In this document: in pieces, positions 14,944 through 26,216 of the stretch | How positions within the stretch are numbered: position 1 is the stretch's first letter | Layout: the number at the start of each line of letters is the position of its first letter | NCBI GenBank assembly: GCA_900095095.1 | Contig: FMBT01000480.1 | Coordinates: 16,334 to 80,333, forward strand | Length of the DNA: 64,000 bases | Origin: Fragilariopsis cylindrus CCMP1102 | Lineage: Eukaryota; Bacillariophyta; Bacillariophyceae; Bacillariales; Bacillariaceae | Reading direction: 5' to 3' | The notes under the pieces: generated by a model | What the model saw: the letters and a program-made list of their open reading frames with translations, nothing else | What the model was told of the DNA's origin: nothing | The model's database searches: none | Translations under genes and position numbers: made by a program

Positions 14944-15541
14944 AATATGATTGTTGCTATAGTCTCTATCTATCTATCTATAGGTAATGTTGGAAGTAAT
15001 TTCTTGCTTCCTTTATTGTGAAAATGTTTAGCACAGTGCTGCGATTAATTAATTGTTCGAAATACCACGGATGAATTCGAATATAGCCGAACTGAGAATG
15101 TGCTTCTGTGATGTCAATTTCAATTCGAATGATGTGCGTTGTCAGTTCTGAGTTCTGTTGTTGAATGTCGCGAATAAATAATGTCGCGCTTTTAACTAAC
15201 TTTTAAACAGATAGAATCGAATCAGAAATTCGAGTAAGTTAGCTAGCATCCATTCCATCACGAATCAATCACTGCCCGGGAATGATTCATCCACATCAGA
15301 AATATAATATCGACGTTTTTTTCGTGTGAGTTGACAAAACAGTTAGTGTTACTTAATGTAAAAACAAAAGAAAGAGAGATAAAAAAAAAACCAAAAACCC
15401 TTTATTATCGCACAATCGAAAACCCCCACGCGAATCGAACCCTAACGGTTGATTTTGCGAATGTATTGGTTGGTCAGCTGAACCATGACTCTCCACCCAA
15501 CCCGTCCACCTCCCTTATGGTCGGGTTTTAATATACGGGGA

Positions 15542-15569
15542 ACCAAATCGCAAAGAGACGCGATTTGGT
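15542..15569. repeat. Perfect 10-bp inverted repeat
   Basis: ACCAAATCGC at 15542-15551 and GCGATTTGGT at 15560-15569 are exact reverse complements with an 8-base spacer. It could form a hairpin in RNA or be a protein-binding dyad. No adjacent gene explains it. Confidence 0.85.
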
Positions 15570-15782
15570 GGACCGATTTTTGAACCGACGAGGTCGTATT
15601 TGGAAAATGTCAACTCCGCGGAAAAAAACGTCGTTATTATATTTCCGAATATATGTTGTGTTGCATGATGTCAACTAGTAATACTACCACATATTAGTCT
15701 ATTATAGAATCCTAGACTATTAGGTACAACTAATTATATGGATTGATCTGGAAGATTCCATTTATATAAGAGGAGATTAATT

Positions 15783-15891
15783 TTCCAGTAGAGTAGCTAG
15801 TGCCATCCAGTAGTGCTGCTTACTTAACAGGATTCAAGCTTTGTTGGCTTCTTCCAGTAGAGTAGCTAGTGCCATCCAGTAGTGCTGCTTA
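15783..15891. repeat. 40-base direct repeat, two copies
   Basis: The same 40 bases, starting TTCCAGTAGAGTAGCTAG, occur at 15783-15822 and 15852-15891 without a mismatch, 69 bases apart. The unit also contains its own short echo, CCAGTAG twice. Identity of the copies indicates a recent duplication. Confidence 0.9.
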
Positions 15892-16570
15892 ATAATAATA
15901 GTAATAGTTACAACAACAGAGTTTTTTTTCAGCATCAATCTTATGCCGTGTTGCCTCACCTACCACTGAAGAAACATAACAAAGGTGATTATCCCCAAAG
16001 CGATATCAATATGGGATCACAGGATAAGACAATGAAACACAAGATAAACAGATAAACACAAAACATCAGTATTTATTGAATATTATTTAGAGTCTTAGAA
16101 GTTCCGTCCAACGGCCAAACCATCAAAACACAAGGAAGGCACAAGATCTGCCATATCCATGCTGCATGGTCAGATTGTTCAGTAGAAATAGCAACAAGAC
16201 CAAGTGCCCATGTGTCACAAATTTTACAAAGGGGAATACTAGTATAAAAATGATAATGGAGGCTCTTAGAGAAGATAGGCAAGTTATCAATGAACAAGAA
16301 TAAACTATTACAACACTACTAGTCAACCAGATGAACACAGTAAAGAAAAAGCTGGGGCCTGTAAATGTCATGATACTAACTATGGTCATTCCACCAGTAG
16401 CATGTGGCTACAATGACAGGGCCAGGTATTTCCCCTCAGGCACAACCTATGAACATTCTGAGTACATCGCAACAACATGACTAGTCAGCACTGGAATGTC
16501 ATTTATAATATCAGCAGTCAGTATATATTACTTCTTTCTCTAGTATGTAACCCTCTCTTTAGGTGAAAAT

Positions 16571-16605
<35 letters not shown>

Positions 16606-17045
16606 ACCACATGAAGCTGCAAGGAAAACTCTTCTACTGTTTCAATCAAAACAACCGATGCAATGGCATTATACTTTTTGTACTGTACTAAATACAAGAC
16701 AAAATAGGAAAATATTATGTGTTAAGATTTAGAAGATTGGTGCTAGTGAGTACAGTAACATAAAGCGAAAATCATGGGCCTTTCCAATCGTGCTTCTTTA
16801 CCTCTATTAAGGTTAGGGTAAAACTAATAGTACGTGTTCTAAAGGCTGATTTTCGATTTTTTTTTAAATCGAGAATGTTACAGTCAGTGGTACACATTGT
16901 TTCGCACTTCGGTTCGCAGAATTAGTTGAGAATTCAAAATAGCATTCGGTGCGAAAATAAAAATTGGATAATCATTGTATTTAAAGTCAACCCAATTGAT
17001 ATTTATTTTTATGTGAGACATAGAGGTGAGCAGAACACACTCTAT

Positions 17046-17077
<32 letters not shown>

Positions 17078-17507
17078 TATACATATAGGAATATATTCAA
17101 TAGTTGAAGGAATTATTATAGTTTATAGTTTTGCTACTGACTACAAACGGTTCGAAACAAGCAGAATGAATCAATCGAATCGTCGCTTTCTTCTTTTAAT
17201 CAATAACATAGTCCTTCTTGTTCGGAATAGAAGTACTGTAGTTATAGTTAAATGTGTGGCATGCTGATAGATCAGATATTCTGTTGTGGTGTTGGTGGTT
17301 GATGATAATGATGACATGCTTAGCTTGGTAGCTAGCGGGTGGTGGGGTGGGTGGAGTGGTATATGTGGTGAATACTGGTCAAAAATATATATATATAAAC
17401 ATGTAGGGCGGTGTTGAAGTTGGATAGAACCGCGTGAACTGAACACTATAGATCATAGTGTTTGCGCAATATGCAGCAACAGTGACAAGTTTCGTAGGTT
17501 CCTACGA

Positions 17508-18584
17508 CTAGTCACTGCTTCCATCTTCTGTGTCCGATAATGTAGAACTAGTAAAATGATGGAATCGTCGTCTCTTCTTCAAGGGACGGGATGATTCGTC
17601 CCTATGGTCTTCAGAGGAGATGGAAACAGCACAGGAATTGCTATTCCCATTGTTGTTGTTGTTGTTGGTTTTGATATCATCGCTGTTGATATCGGAGGAC
17701 AGATCGAATACCCCCGCGGCATCCAACAGAATTTTCATTTGATCACACGATGCAGATGGACTGCTACTAGACAGGTGCTGCTGAAACTTCTGGTTATGTG
17801 ATCGTTCGGTTGGGGCTTCGGTAGGTGATAGATACGGTGAAACCATCGCAACACTAGGAGTTTTTTGTTGCATTTGTGTTGGTGTGTTCGTTCTTGTTGT
17901 TGTTGTTGGTACACCATTCAATTCATCCAAGTGCTGTTGCAGAAGTTGATTTTCTTCTTCCAGAACCTTGCACATATCAGCCATCTCTTCCATGAATATT
18001 CTCTTGCGATCTCGAGTTCGTTTCGCATGCATTCGATTTCTTTCTCTTCGGATCTGATCTAGTTCTGCTGGAGTGCACTTAGATCGATCCTTTCCGAGAA
18101 GTTCATAATCGATACCGTCATCGGGAAGTTCCTCTTCCTGTTGTTCATGATCATGCTCTTGTTGTTGATGCTCTTGCTGCTGCTGCTGCTGCTCGTTGTT
18201 ATAATTTTTGTTACATTTCTTGGAATGCTGTGCACCAGATGGTAGAATCAACGGTTGGAGAGCAGATAACTTAGAGGGGTCAGGAATTTCCTCTTCGGGT
18301 CTTTGTAAGAGTACTTCAACTCTTGGGTCTTCTACACCACCACAATTATTCTGTGATGATGATGACGATGAACCACCTTGAGCATTTGAAAATAAACAGC
18401 ATAAGATATTGGCTGTATTTTTCTCATTGATACTCAATTTGAGATTTGTTTGTACGCCTTTGAGTTCTTCTGCCTTGGTTTGTAAAATCTGTAGCTGCTC
18501 TTTTTTTCTTTGTCGAGTTTTTCTTGCGTGGATGCGATTCCTTTCTCGACTAGTCATCGATGTTTGAAATTGACGTCGTCCCAT
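17508..18584 (-). CDS. Transcription factor with two bZIP domains
   Basis: Single exon; the frame is open to 18809 but the ATG at 18584 (MGRRQFQ) lies right before the first basic region and is the better start, giving 358 residues. The first bZIP is at about residues 12-58, basic region RERNRIHARKTRQRKK. The second is at about 179-222, basic region RRERNRMHAKRTRDRKR followed by a zipper MADMCKVLEEENQLLQQHL. Both have the Asn and Arg spacing of DNA-contacting bZIP helices. A Gln/His-rich linker separates them and a basic PLKKRRR motif near the C-terminus is a likely nuclear localisation signal. Two complete basic regions in one chain are unusual. Targets unknown. A perfect CRE palindrome sits about 230 bases upstream of the start. 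Confidence 0.85.
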   Translation of the reverse strand: MGRRQFQTSMTSRERNRIHARKTRQRKKEQLQILQTKAEELKGVQTNLKLSINEKNTANILCCLFSNAQGGSSSSSSQNNCGGVEDPRVEVLLQRPEEEIPDPSKLSALQPLILPSGAQHSKKCNKNYNNEQQQQQQEHQQQEHDHEQQEEELPDDGIDYELLGKDRSKCTPAELDQIRRERNRMHAKRTRDRKRIFMEEMADMCKVLEEENQLLQQHLDELNGVPTTTTRTNTPTQMQQKTPSVAMVSPYLSPTEAPTERSHNQKFQQHLSSSSPSASCDQMKILLDAAGVFDLSSDINSDDIKTNNNNNNGNSNSCAVSISSEDHRDESSRPLKKRRRFHHFTSSTLSDTEDGSSD

Positions 18585-18816
18585 TGTTAAGTTTGAAGTA
18601 AGTAAGTAGTAGGATATTAGAATGTATCGATGTCGGTGCAAGTAGAGGGCAGCCAGTGTTATGTTATGTGGGTTATGGGGTATGGGGAGTGAGAGAAGAA
18701 TGAGTTTATGCAGAGATGTTATAATTGAGTTGACATGTTGTACGGTATGGGGTGACGAGAATGTGAAATGATATGGGTTTTGTTCGCGTCGAAATACAGT
18801 CATGAACAAATAAAAA

Positions 18817-18824
18817 TGACGTCA
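18817..18824. promoter_or_regulatory. CRE palindrome TGACGTCA upstream of bZIP gene
   Basis: TGACGTCA is the classical bZIP target. It lies 233 bases upstream of the ATG of the two-bZIP gene, so autoregulation is possible. One such 8-mer is expected by chance about once per 65 kb, so position rather than presence is the argument. Confidence 0.4.
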
Positions 18825-19215
18825 AACGCGGTAATAACGCTATTTTTTTGGTCGTGGTGCCCGCGTCAAAACTTCAGTTACATCTTCGCCTTATAAATTT
18901 ACCACGAAACAAGAAGACGGTAGTGCAATAATCATTGTTCTCTCGTGGAAAAACAGCTTGCCAAGTAAAGAAGCAACGAGGCTGTAGTAAATTATGTAAT
19001 GTGCATTATTTAACAATGACATACAATTTGTACGCGCGTGTACAACGTAACAACATATTCCCAACTGAGTGGGATCAACGCATAAATTTCTTTTTTGAAG
19101 AAATATCAATCGTCATAGTTTATCTAAGCCCCTTCACAGCATCTGGTGCACCGTCATCTTTCGGAAAAATAAATGACGACGTGCCGGTACAGTTCGTTGA
19201 TTTACGACGTAACAT

Positions 19216-19673
19216 TCAAATTTTATATCGTCCCGCGACGTATAAGTGAGAGAAGAATGCAATGTTGATGATTACCTGGTAGCGCGCGGCCAATGATTGC
19301 AAAATAATTCGAGGAGATGATGTGACGAGCCGCGTTTCTTGCTCTTGCTTTTTTTCTTCTTCAACTTTTCCCCGAAACGATGAAACGAATGAAACATACG
19401 ACGATGGACGATGGACGATACTACAGTATACTAAAAAGAGAAAACAATACAAATACAAACAGTGTGATATTAAGAGAACTCACCTTCTTTGTAGACGTTC
19501 ACCAGAATTTCTTTTCTTTTTTGATTCATAATTACTGTTGATTGAAGAATTCACAACCGCTGACAATTCAATCGTGTTGCCATTACTATCATCATCCTCT
19601 GGTGCAGATAACTCGCTGGAGAGATGTCGACATTAGCGTTAGCGTCAGCGTCAACGTTGCTGTTGGAATCCAT
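19216..19673 (-). CDS. Hypothetical gene, spliced, low support
   Basis: A coding-like stretch on the minus strand. From an ATG at 19673 it reads MDSNSNVDADANANVDI; a one-base shift near 19620 continues an acidic then basic segment (SELSAPEDDDSN, then KKKRNSGERLQRR) up to a good donor GTGAGT near 19482. A following open stretch reads SSYVSFVSSFRGKVEEEKK and SPRIILQSLAARYQ before another possible donor at about 19268, or a stop at 19216. The acidic and basic composition and splice-like borders argue for a gene; no family is recognised and the exon structure is uncertain. Confidence 0.3.
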
Positions 19674-20944
19674 ATTGAGGAAAATACGATACATCTATTA
19701 CGTATTACAAATAGGATAGACAAATAAAATGTGTCAGAACAAATTCGAACGCTTTGATTGGTTAGTTGTGATGCGAAAGAAAGCTGAAAATCGCCTATTG
19801 GGCGGCAGAAGCAACGAGTATAATAATCTCCTAATAGTCTACCTTTGTTGTTTTACCTACTCTGTTTCATTTATTGTTTTATGAGTAGACTGACTGATTC
19901 TGATGGTTTGTATGGTATTGCATTTTACTCTTCATGATTATTCTAAAAGAATGACTATGAATGAATGCGGAATACAGTAAGCAAAGTTTGATGTTGATGA
20001 TTGTATCACGTCGTTCGTTTTCGCTATCAGTGTGTGATTGATTTGATTTCAGTCGCGGATATAAAATTCTCATTCGAGAAAAGGAATGCCCATAATAACT
20101 TCGAAGTAACTTACGACGTACAGTAACTTCCTTAAAATCGGTGGTAAAATCTACCCAATCGACAGGAAATTAAAAAATGACACCATGAGATTTTGAAGTT
20201 TTCGACTCACTCTCCACGCTTTTGTCGTGTGAAAATTCCTCAACACACCTCGCCCTAAGTATGCGGTGCACGAGGAAGTTCAACCCTAAGTATGAATGTG
20301 ACGGAGGAAGTTGCGAAGAAGGGGCACTAGTAATAGTGGGTCCGTCAAGCAGTTTGAGAGAGCGACGCACACAAGAATTAAAGTCGCATAGGAAATGCGA
20401 AAATGATTGGTTGCGCGCTACAAAGTTCTTCCTGACATAATATTATGCTGAGGGTACAGTTATTATTTTATATTATATATATTTAGCCTATATAAAAATA
20501 CTATCATAATATCTAATATCTCATCCAATGTTAACAACAAGCAGCTCTGACAATTAATAGACATACTACTGGAAGAATGTTAGCTGTGGAGTGAAAATTT
20601 CGCAGATGATTGACATATTATAGAACAAGCTTGTCTACTTCACCTCTAGTAATAACACCAGAACGCATGGTGTTACTTATTTGCTTTGATAGTACCAAAT
20701 ATATACTAGTACTCGTTGCCCACCGCGTATCAGTATGTCGGTGCTTTAGGGGACGCACATTATCTTTCTGCAAATGATGAACTATTACCCGCTCCTCGCC
20801 CGAATAGTATTACTTATTACCTATCCAGCGAAAACTATTTTGAACTATTTATATGGTATAGCATGCATAGTATATGCTAAGAGTGACAGATATATTTCAG
20901 GGCATCATTGCCACAAACAAGCAGGCAAACTTCATTCATTTTTT
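19674..20944. other. Intergenic region
   Basis: No supported gene between the uncertain hypothetical gene and the FKBP gene. Open frames near 20170-20440 on both strands lack recognisable features. Confidence 0.5.
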
Positions 20945-21937
20945 CTATATTTTATTTCCTTGACTGATTCTAGTAACATATACTTCGAATACAAGCGTGG
21001 CATCGCCAGACTCAAACGCACTTGCAAGTCTTTGCTTTCCTTCCTCCGTTGTTGCTTCTGGCAACTGGCCAGCATTTCTCGCCGCAAAAACCAGCACCGA
21101 CGGAACTTCCACACGTCTGGCGGCATTCAATTTCATCCCCATCATACCTTCTTCTAACCCTCGTGGCAAGTCCCCAAATCCAATCTTCGCCGAAAGCTCG
21201 TTGGAATCATTATCGTCTTTGGTCGAATAGTATTTGGCACCAACAACGCCGGATGGCTCACCACCCGGGGTAGCCAGAGATTTGCAACGAATGGTCATTG
21301 TGACACCCACGTCGGATCCGCTTCGGACGGTTCGAACGCTATTTATGCCGGTATTAATATCCTTGTAGGTCACACCGCTATCCAATCGCGTCGATGTGGC
21401 ATAATCGTATTCGGCCCCTTGTGCGGTTTTCGTCCCTTGCAGTTGCAATTGTTTCAAGCGGGTCGCAGCTCCCGATGTGTCGCCGGCGACTGGCAGATTT
21501 CGGAGAGCGCTTACGTCAATGCCAGCGAGAGCCGCAGGGGGTAGAAGGAAGAGTGCTCCGGTACTTGTAGCGATAGCGGTGGTAGTTCCGACTAGTTTTG
21601 ATGCAAAGAGGCGTCTGGATAGGGAATTATTAGTATCTTTGAGTTTGCTAGTGTCGCTACTCTTTGTGTAGTGTTCTCCTTTGGAACTACGAGTATGGGC
21701 ATGGGCATCATCATCATCATTATCGTCGTCGTCGATCGCTGCATTCGATTTTCCTGCGAAAGTGACGCAGGGCTGTTGCAAAACCGCCTGATATTCTGTC
21801 GGAAACGATGATCGCTGCTTGCCCATCGCAGTAGGATACGACGATGTGAATGCTTCCTGCGGTGTCGCGAATGTGGTGAAGAGAACGATTGCGAGTATAA
21901 GTTGTGACGACCCAAGCAGCATCATCACCTTTTCCAT
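20945..21937 (-). CDS. Thylakoid-lumen FKBP-type peptidyl-prolyl isomerase
   Basis: Single exon, 330 residues. The first 30 residues are an ER signal peptide ending TPQEAF|TSS, with Phe after the cleavage site as in diatom plastid presequences. After a Ser/Thr-rich transit region comes SRRLFASKLVG, then a hydrophobic stretch ending PPAALA|GID, a twin-arginine thylakoid signal with an AxA cleavage site near residue 136. The mature part has FKBP fold features: SGVTYKDINTG, DVGVTMTIRCK, the GFGDLPRGLEEGMMGMKLNAARRVEVPSVL-type core with VPS, and a final strand ATLVFEVYVTRI. Several FKBP active-site aromatic residues are not obvious, so catalytic activity may be weak; lumenal FKBPs often act in photosystem assembly. 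Local GC content is near 50 percent, above the window average. Confidence 0.82.
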   Translation of the reverse strand: MEKVMMLLGSSQLILAIVLFTTFATPQEAFTSSYPTAMGKQRSSFPTEYQAVLQQPCVTFAGKSNAAIDDDDNDDDDAHAHTRSSKGEHYTKSSDTSKLKDTNNSLSRRLFASKLVGTTTAIATSTGALFLLPPAALAGIDVSALRNLPVAGDTSGAATRLKQLQLQGTKTAQGAEYDYATSTRLDSGVTYKDINTGINSVRTVRSGSDVGVTMTIRCKSLATPGGEPSGVVGAKYYSTKDDNDSNELSAKIGFGDLPRGLEEGMMGMKLNAARRVEVPSVLVFAARNAGQLPEATTEEGKQRLASAFESGDATLVFEVYVTRISQGNKI

Positions 21938-22623
21938 AGCGATATACAGTGATATTGATAAATGAAAATGAAGATCGATACGTAGGCAGACAGGGGTTTC
22001 GTAAGTTCAGGAATGCGATGTGATGTTTTGATAACTTCTTGCTTGTCCGTACTGGTTCGCTGGATTCAGTAATTAGCGCACGCAACAGCACTTTTTAAAA
22101 CCCTGTTTTAAAAATTTCCAAACGCGGGTCAGTCCAGTGAGCTTCAATAGATATGCCAAAATACAGATATATATTGACCCAATACAATGCGGCTTCAGTG
22201 ATTGTTTCGTAGTGTTTCGATACGAATAAAATATGTGAGTTGATTGTAGATATCCTTTTCTTCACTGTGTGAAAGACTAACATACCTGGCCTTTCACTGG
22301 GCTGTAGCCACTCTACTAATACACTGAGAGTTTGCTGCCCACTATGGGACAACGAGACCTTGGAAGTATGATCTATCATTTACAGCAATCCTTTGGATAC
22401 ACTTTCTCCTATAAACTAATCATATGACACTTCCATAGCATAATATGTATATAAATATATAACACTTCCGTCACATCATATGTTTAAGAATATAACACTA
22501 TGAATTAAGGCCTTATATTATTAAATTTATCTATTAAATTTATCTATGTAATCGTTGTCGTAGGATTTAAAACATGCAACAAAATGGCAGTATTCATTCA
22601 CATTACCCCCAATAGCATCACCA
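21938..22623. other. Intergenic region
   Basis: Spacer upstream of the FKBP gene and downstream of the bZIP-PAS gene. An open frame of 94 codons at 22095-22379 on the minus strand has no recognisable features and I do not call it. Confidence 0.5.
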
Positions 22624-24738
22624 CTAGGATATCAACGTCATTGTTTGCGGCAATTCTGTGTTTACATGAAGTAACTGGGTGATTTCATCTGTAGCACTGT
22701 ATTGACAAAGAAAAGAGAAAAATAGAACAGTGAGTATCGTTATCATACTAAGTACCAACCGGATTACACTACCAAGGAACCAATGATGGACTTACTTTGT
22801 CAATGGATAAGAGCACATAAAATCGACAAAAGACTTCCCAATTTTTCTGTGATGAATATTCGTAGAACATGCTGGCCGACCATTAGTAACATCTTCGAGA
22901 CTCTCATCTGCACCAGAACCAGAGCTATCACCTAGAAGGAGGTGCAGAAGAGGCTTCCCTTCTGCTTCCGTTTGTGTATATGATGTTAGTCGAGTCCACT
23001 GTTCATTCACATGGACCACACGGTAAGGGGACGTAGCTTCCGTAATGACACGAGCTTCATTTGGACAAGGCACTAACGCCATTTCTAGACTTCCAGGAAT
23101 CACTTGCGCGTTGATGTTGCCCCCGTTTGCACCATCCAACTGCTGCATAAACCCCATTGCATCAAATACCAATTCCATACTCAATAGTTTGTTGTTCTTT
23201 GAGAAGTTTGCTCGGAGCATTCCAGGAACAACGCAATCTGTCAGTGCACCACATAAGACAGCATTCTGTGTCCTGAACACGAATGGGCACATTAGCACAT
23301 CATCGAGTATATTCATATCGTCTTCATTCACTGCATAGAATGCAGAAACACGCTCTACATTTACCTTATTCAAGTAAGCTGGGCTCAGTATAGGATGATG
23401 AGAACTTGTTCTGCTGACCTTAGAACGGTATGAACCAATTTCCAGAGTACTGTCCATCTTTTGGCGTTTCATTGGTGACTCTTTGTCAGTCTCGTCTGAG
23501 GAGCATGTATTCGTCTTGAAATTTTGATTATTATTGTAACTTTGTTCGGGCGTTTCGCTTGACGAGCTAACCTTCGCGGCTGCCATACTCATAGCATGGC
23601 TAGTTCCTTCGGGATGACTTGATTCTACTCGTTGCCTTTTCGAAACTATATTAATTTCAGAGCAACGTGAAGAGTCACTACTCGCACTACTACTACTTGC
23701 ACTCGATTCGCCGGAGAGGCTGGATTCTGGCTGTTGACCTGTGTCATCTATCTCTTTGTTCAGCATGTCTTGCTTATCGAGACTTCCGAGATAGTCACTT
23801 CGTTTGATTCGTCGCCATCTAGCATTGTAACATCCGGTTCGTTCGATCATAACAGCAATGCTAGCAGCATCGCAAACCATCGCGTCTATACCTCGTACAA
23901 CTCGGCAGTCCTATAAAGCAAAAGAAGAACATTATATATATATATACTTATATTAGGTTCCAACTACAAAGTGATATGTATGATGTATGCATGTATATGT
24001 GTATTCTAATAGACCAAAGCTATATATAAAAACTCAACAAAACAAAACGAGATTTTTGTCACTTACTGTTTCAACTTCTGCTCTACGAAAGGATCGAAAG
24101 GGGGTTACGGGTTCTTTCATCCAAAAAGAGTCCTCCAGTAATGCACCCCACTTCACAGTATCTTTCTCGTAGCTTGCATGATAATTCAAGACGGTTTGAA
24201 CAACAGATCGACGAACTTTTTTAATATTCAACAGATTATGCATCGATACACGTCGCTCTCGAATGTCTTTTGTTTGCACCGATCGTAGACCATGAGCCAT
24301 ATCCTTTAATTTTTGGATGTAAGCTTTCTTCCGTAATCTAGTACAACGAGCATGCTCTCGATTGCGTTCTCGATTCTTTTCTGTTCTATCGTTATCTAAG
24401 TCATCTATTAAGTCATCTCCGACCGACTCGTTGCTACTAACAGTAGCTTTGCTGTTACCTACTTTCGAATTGGATGCTGATACTGACATTTTCATTTCCT
24501 GATGATGAGCCAAAGTTATGTTTGGTGCACTTCCTGGTGCAATCGGAGCCATAACGGGGTTTGGTTGAAAAGACGGTTGAAAAGAACCTTGTGCTTTCCA
24601 CATCATCTGCTGTTGTTGTTGTTGTTGTTGAAGTTGTTGATGCTGTTGTTGATGTTGTTGCTGATGTTGCATTGACACAACATTAGCAGCTGCTGAAGTG
24701 GCTGCAGTATTCTGCATCATATTATTACTATTACTCAT
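22624..24738 (-). CDS. bZIP-PAS transcription factor
   Basis: Three exons, 24738-24067, 23910-22796 and 22696-22624, give about 619 residues; donors are GTAAGT and the last join rebuilds PLTNATDE, matching the paralog. Order: Gln/His-rich head (residues 24-44), bZIP at about 118-155 with RNREHARCTRLRKKAY, a conserved helical region with SFWMKEPVTPFRSFRR (205-219), the segment MVCDAASIAVMIERTG, a Ser-rich linker, a conserved block (about 414-500, DDVLMCPFVFRTQNAVLCGA) and a PAS-like domain from about 508 (ARVITEATSPYRVVHVNEQW). This is the diatom bZIP-PAS type, not an aureochrome: the flavin-binding Cys motif NCRFLQ of LOV domains is absent. Likely a nuclear regulator with an unknown cue. It faces a larger paralog across 1.8 kb. 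Confidence 0.87.
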
Positions 24739-25258
24739 GTTATTTTGTATTTCAGAAATACTATTGTTGTGTCAGGAGAAGTTGCCAACAATTTGCTCGT
24801 TTGATAGACCCTTTGCGTGTTGTTTTGTCGTTTGAGTTAAAGCTTTTCGTTCCTGTTTTAGATTCCTTCTTATACTGTGTTTTAAATTGTGTCTACGGAA
24901 AGCATGGATGTTGAATGGTGTACCGGTAGTGCTGTTGTAATGAAAGAAAAGTAAAGAACGTGTATGAGTAAAACAAACATAATTTTTCGTTACATATCTC
25001 CAATCTGCTCCTTTCGTGCATAAAAAGTGATGTGCTTTCACAATCGATCGTGAAAATTGATATGTACGTACGTAGGGCGTATGTAAAATGAACAGCTGTG
25101 ATACAGAACTAACAAATTGTGGTGTGGCGTGTCGTTTTTTGCGAGCATATATTGTCAGATGTTAGGAAAAGCTGCAAATCCGATGACGTATGGATAAAAT
25201 ATCATTAAGTAGATTTTGTAAAGAAGAACAACATCAATGTGTGATTGCGCGTAATTAC

Positions 25259-25548
25259 CTCATTTTTTGTCGTAATAGAAGAAGCATAAAAACCTTAATG
25301 ACATCATCGAAAAAAAATTTCGTTTCACACGGCAGATGGAGGAAAAATATGCTAAAATCTGTGTGACATGAAATCCCGTACGACTGCTTTATGAGAAGCA
25401 TGCAGGGTTTCATTTAAGCAAAGGGGGGATACGCCATTTTTTGTCGAAAACGAAGAAGCATAAAAACCTAAATGACAGCATCAGGGAACAACTGACGTGC
25501 TTCACAAACACAGCAGAAAGAAAAAAAATATGCTGAAATCTGGACCAT
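25259..25548. repeat. Diverged ~120-base direct repeat in bZIP-PAS promoter region
   Basis: Two related segments, about 25259-25378 and 25430-25548, share an ordered series: CATTTTTTGTCG, then GAAGAAGCATAAAAACCT, then AATGACA, CATC, a TTTCACA/CTTCACA block, GCAGA, and AAATATGCT(A/G)AAATCTG. The spacing is kept within a few bases. Conservation in blocks suggests duplicated regulatory sequence rather than recent duplication. Confidence 0.75.
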
Positions 25549-26165
25549 CTTCCGTTTCATAGGTTGAAAAAATCTACAAGATCAATAAAAAATCGAAAAT
25601 CCTCTTCATGCGCGAATTCTTGAATGTACAAGTCGTAGGCGATAAAGATAAATTTTGATTTAAAAAAAACTGGGATTTACCTTGCACCCCAAATCGCTCA
25701 TAGCTAGTGACTTCTTTGTGACTTGTTGGTAAATTTAGTCTAACAAGTTGGACTTGTTAGGTAACTTAAAGTTCGTCACGAGACTGAAAAGAAATTCACT
25801 TTAGAGAGAATTTGAATTTTTTGTACAGTACCAGGTAGCGCATATGGCAGTCAAATTTTTATAAATGACATATTATTGAATCGAACCAGTCGTATCGTAC
25901 TAGTATGAATCGAATCGAATGAATCGAAATCGAAGATCGATTGTATTAACAGATATTGACTCGATCATGGATAATTACATCACCGTTCGACTGGTACGAT
26001 TAATAATTTCTGTGATATCATTGGCTGCGCGACTATCTTTGTGGGTGACAATTTTGATTCCACGTACTCATCAAGTTGTTCCTTACACGCAAATTAATAT
26101 CATACTACTACAAAAGAGGACGTAGAAAGAAGTGGTGTAAAGTCAGAGTGACGTTCGTTTAGCAT

Positions 26166-26216
26166 TTAAGTAAATTAATTAATAAAATTATTTACTTAAT
26201 AGTCGCACGTGCGTCA
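26166..26216. promoter_or_regulatory. Inverted repeat plus G-box upstream of bZIP-PAS gene
   Basis: TTAAGTAAAT at 26166-26175 and ATTTACTTAA at 26190-26199 are perfect reverse complements. Six bases later GCACGTGC (26205-26212) contains the G-box CACGTG, followed by CGTCA on the same strand. G-boxes and TGACG motifs are established bZIP targets. The cluster is about 315 bases upstream of the ATG at 26529. Confidence 0.5.

Larger units (their letters stand above)
14944..17507. other. Intergenic region, 2.5 kb, repeats
   Basis: No gene I can support. It contains a perfect 10-base-pair hairpin at 15542-15569, a 40-base direct repeat at 15783-15822 and 15852-15891, a CAA run near 16575-16606 and TA runs near 17045-17067. 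Open frames near 16073-16389 and 17171-17446 have no recognisable domains. Confidence 0.55.

Noticed and set aside
15420-15520. Possible tRNA on the minus strand (GGTTCGATTCGC motif)
   Set aside because: No complementary T-arm stem, acceptor stem or anticodon arm could be built around it.
22095-22379. 94-codon minus-strand open frame upstream of the FKBP gene
   Set aside because: No domain, signal or coding bias that I can see; likely chance.
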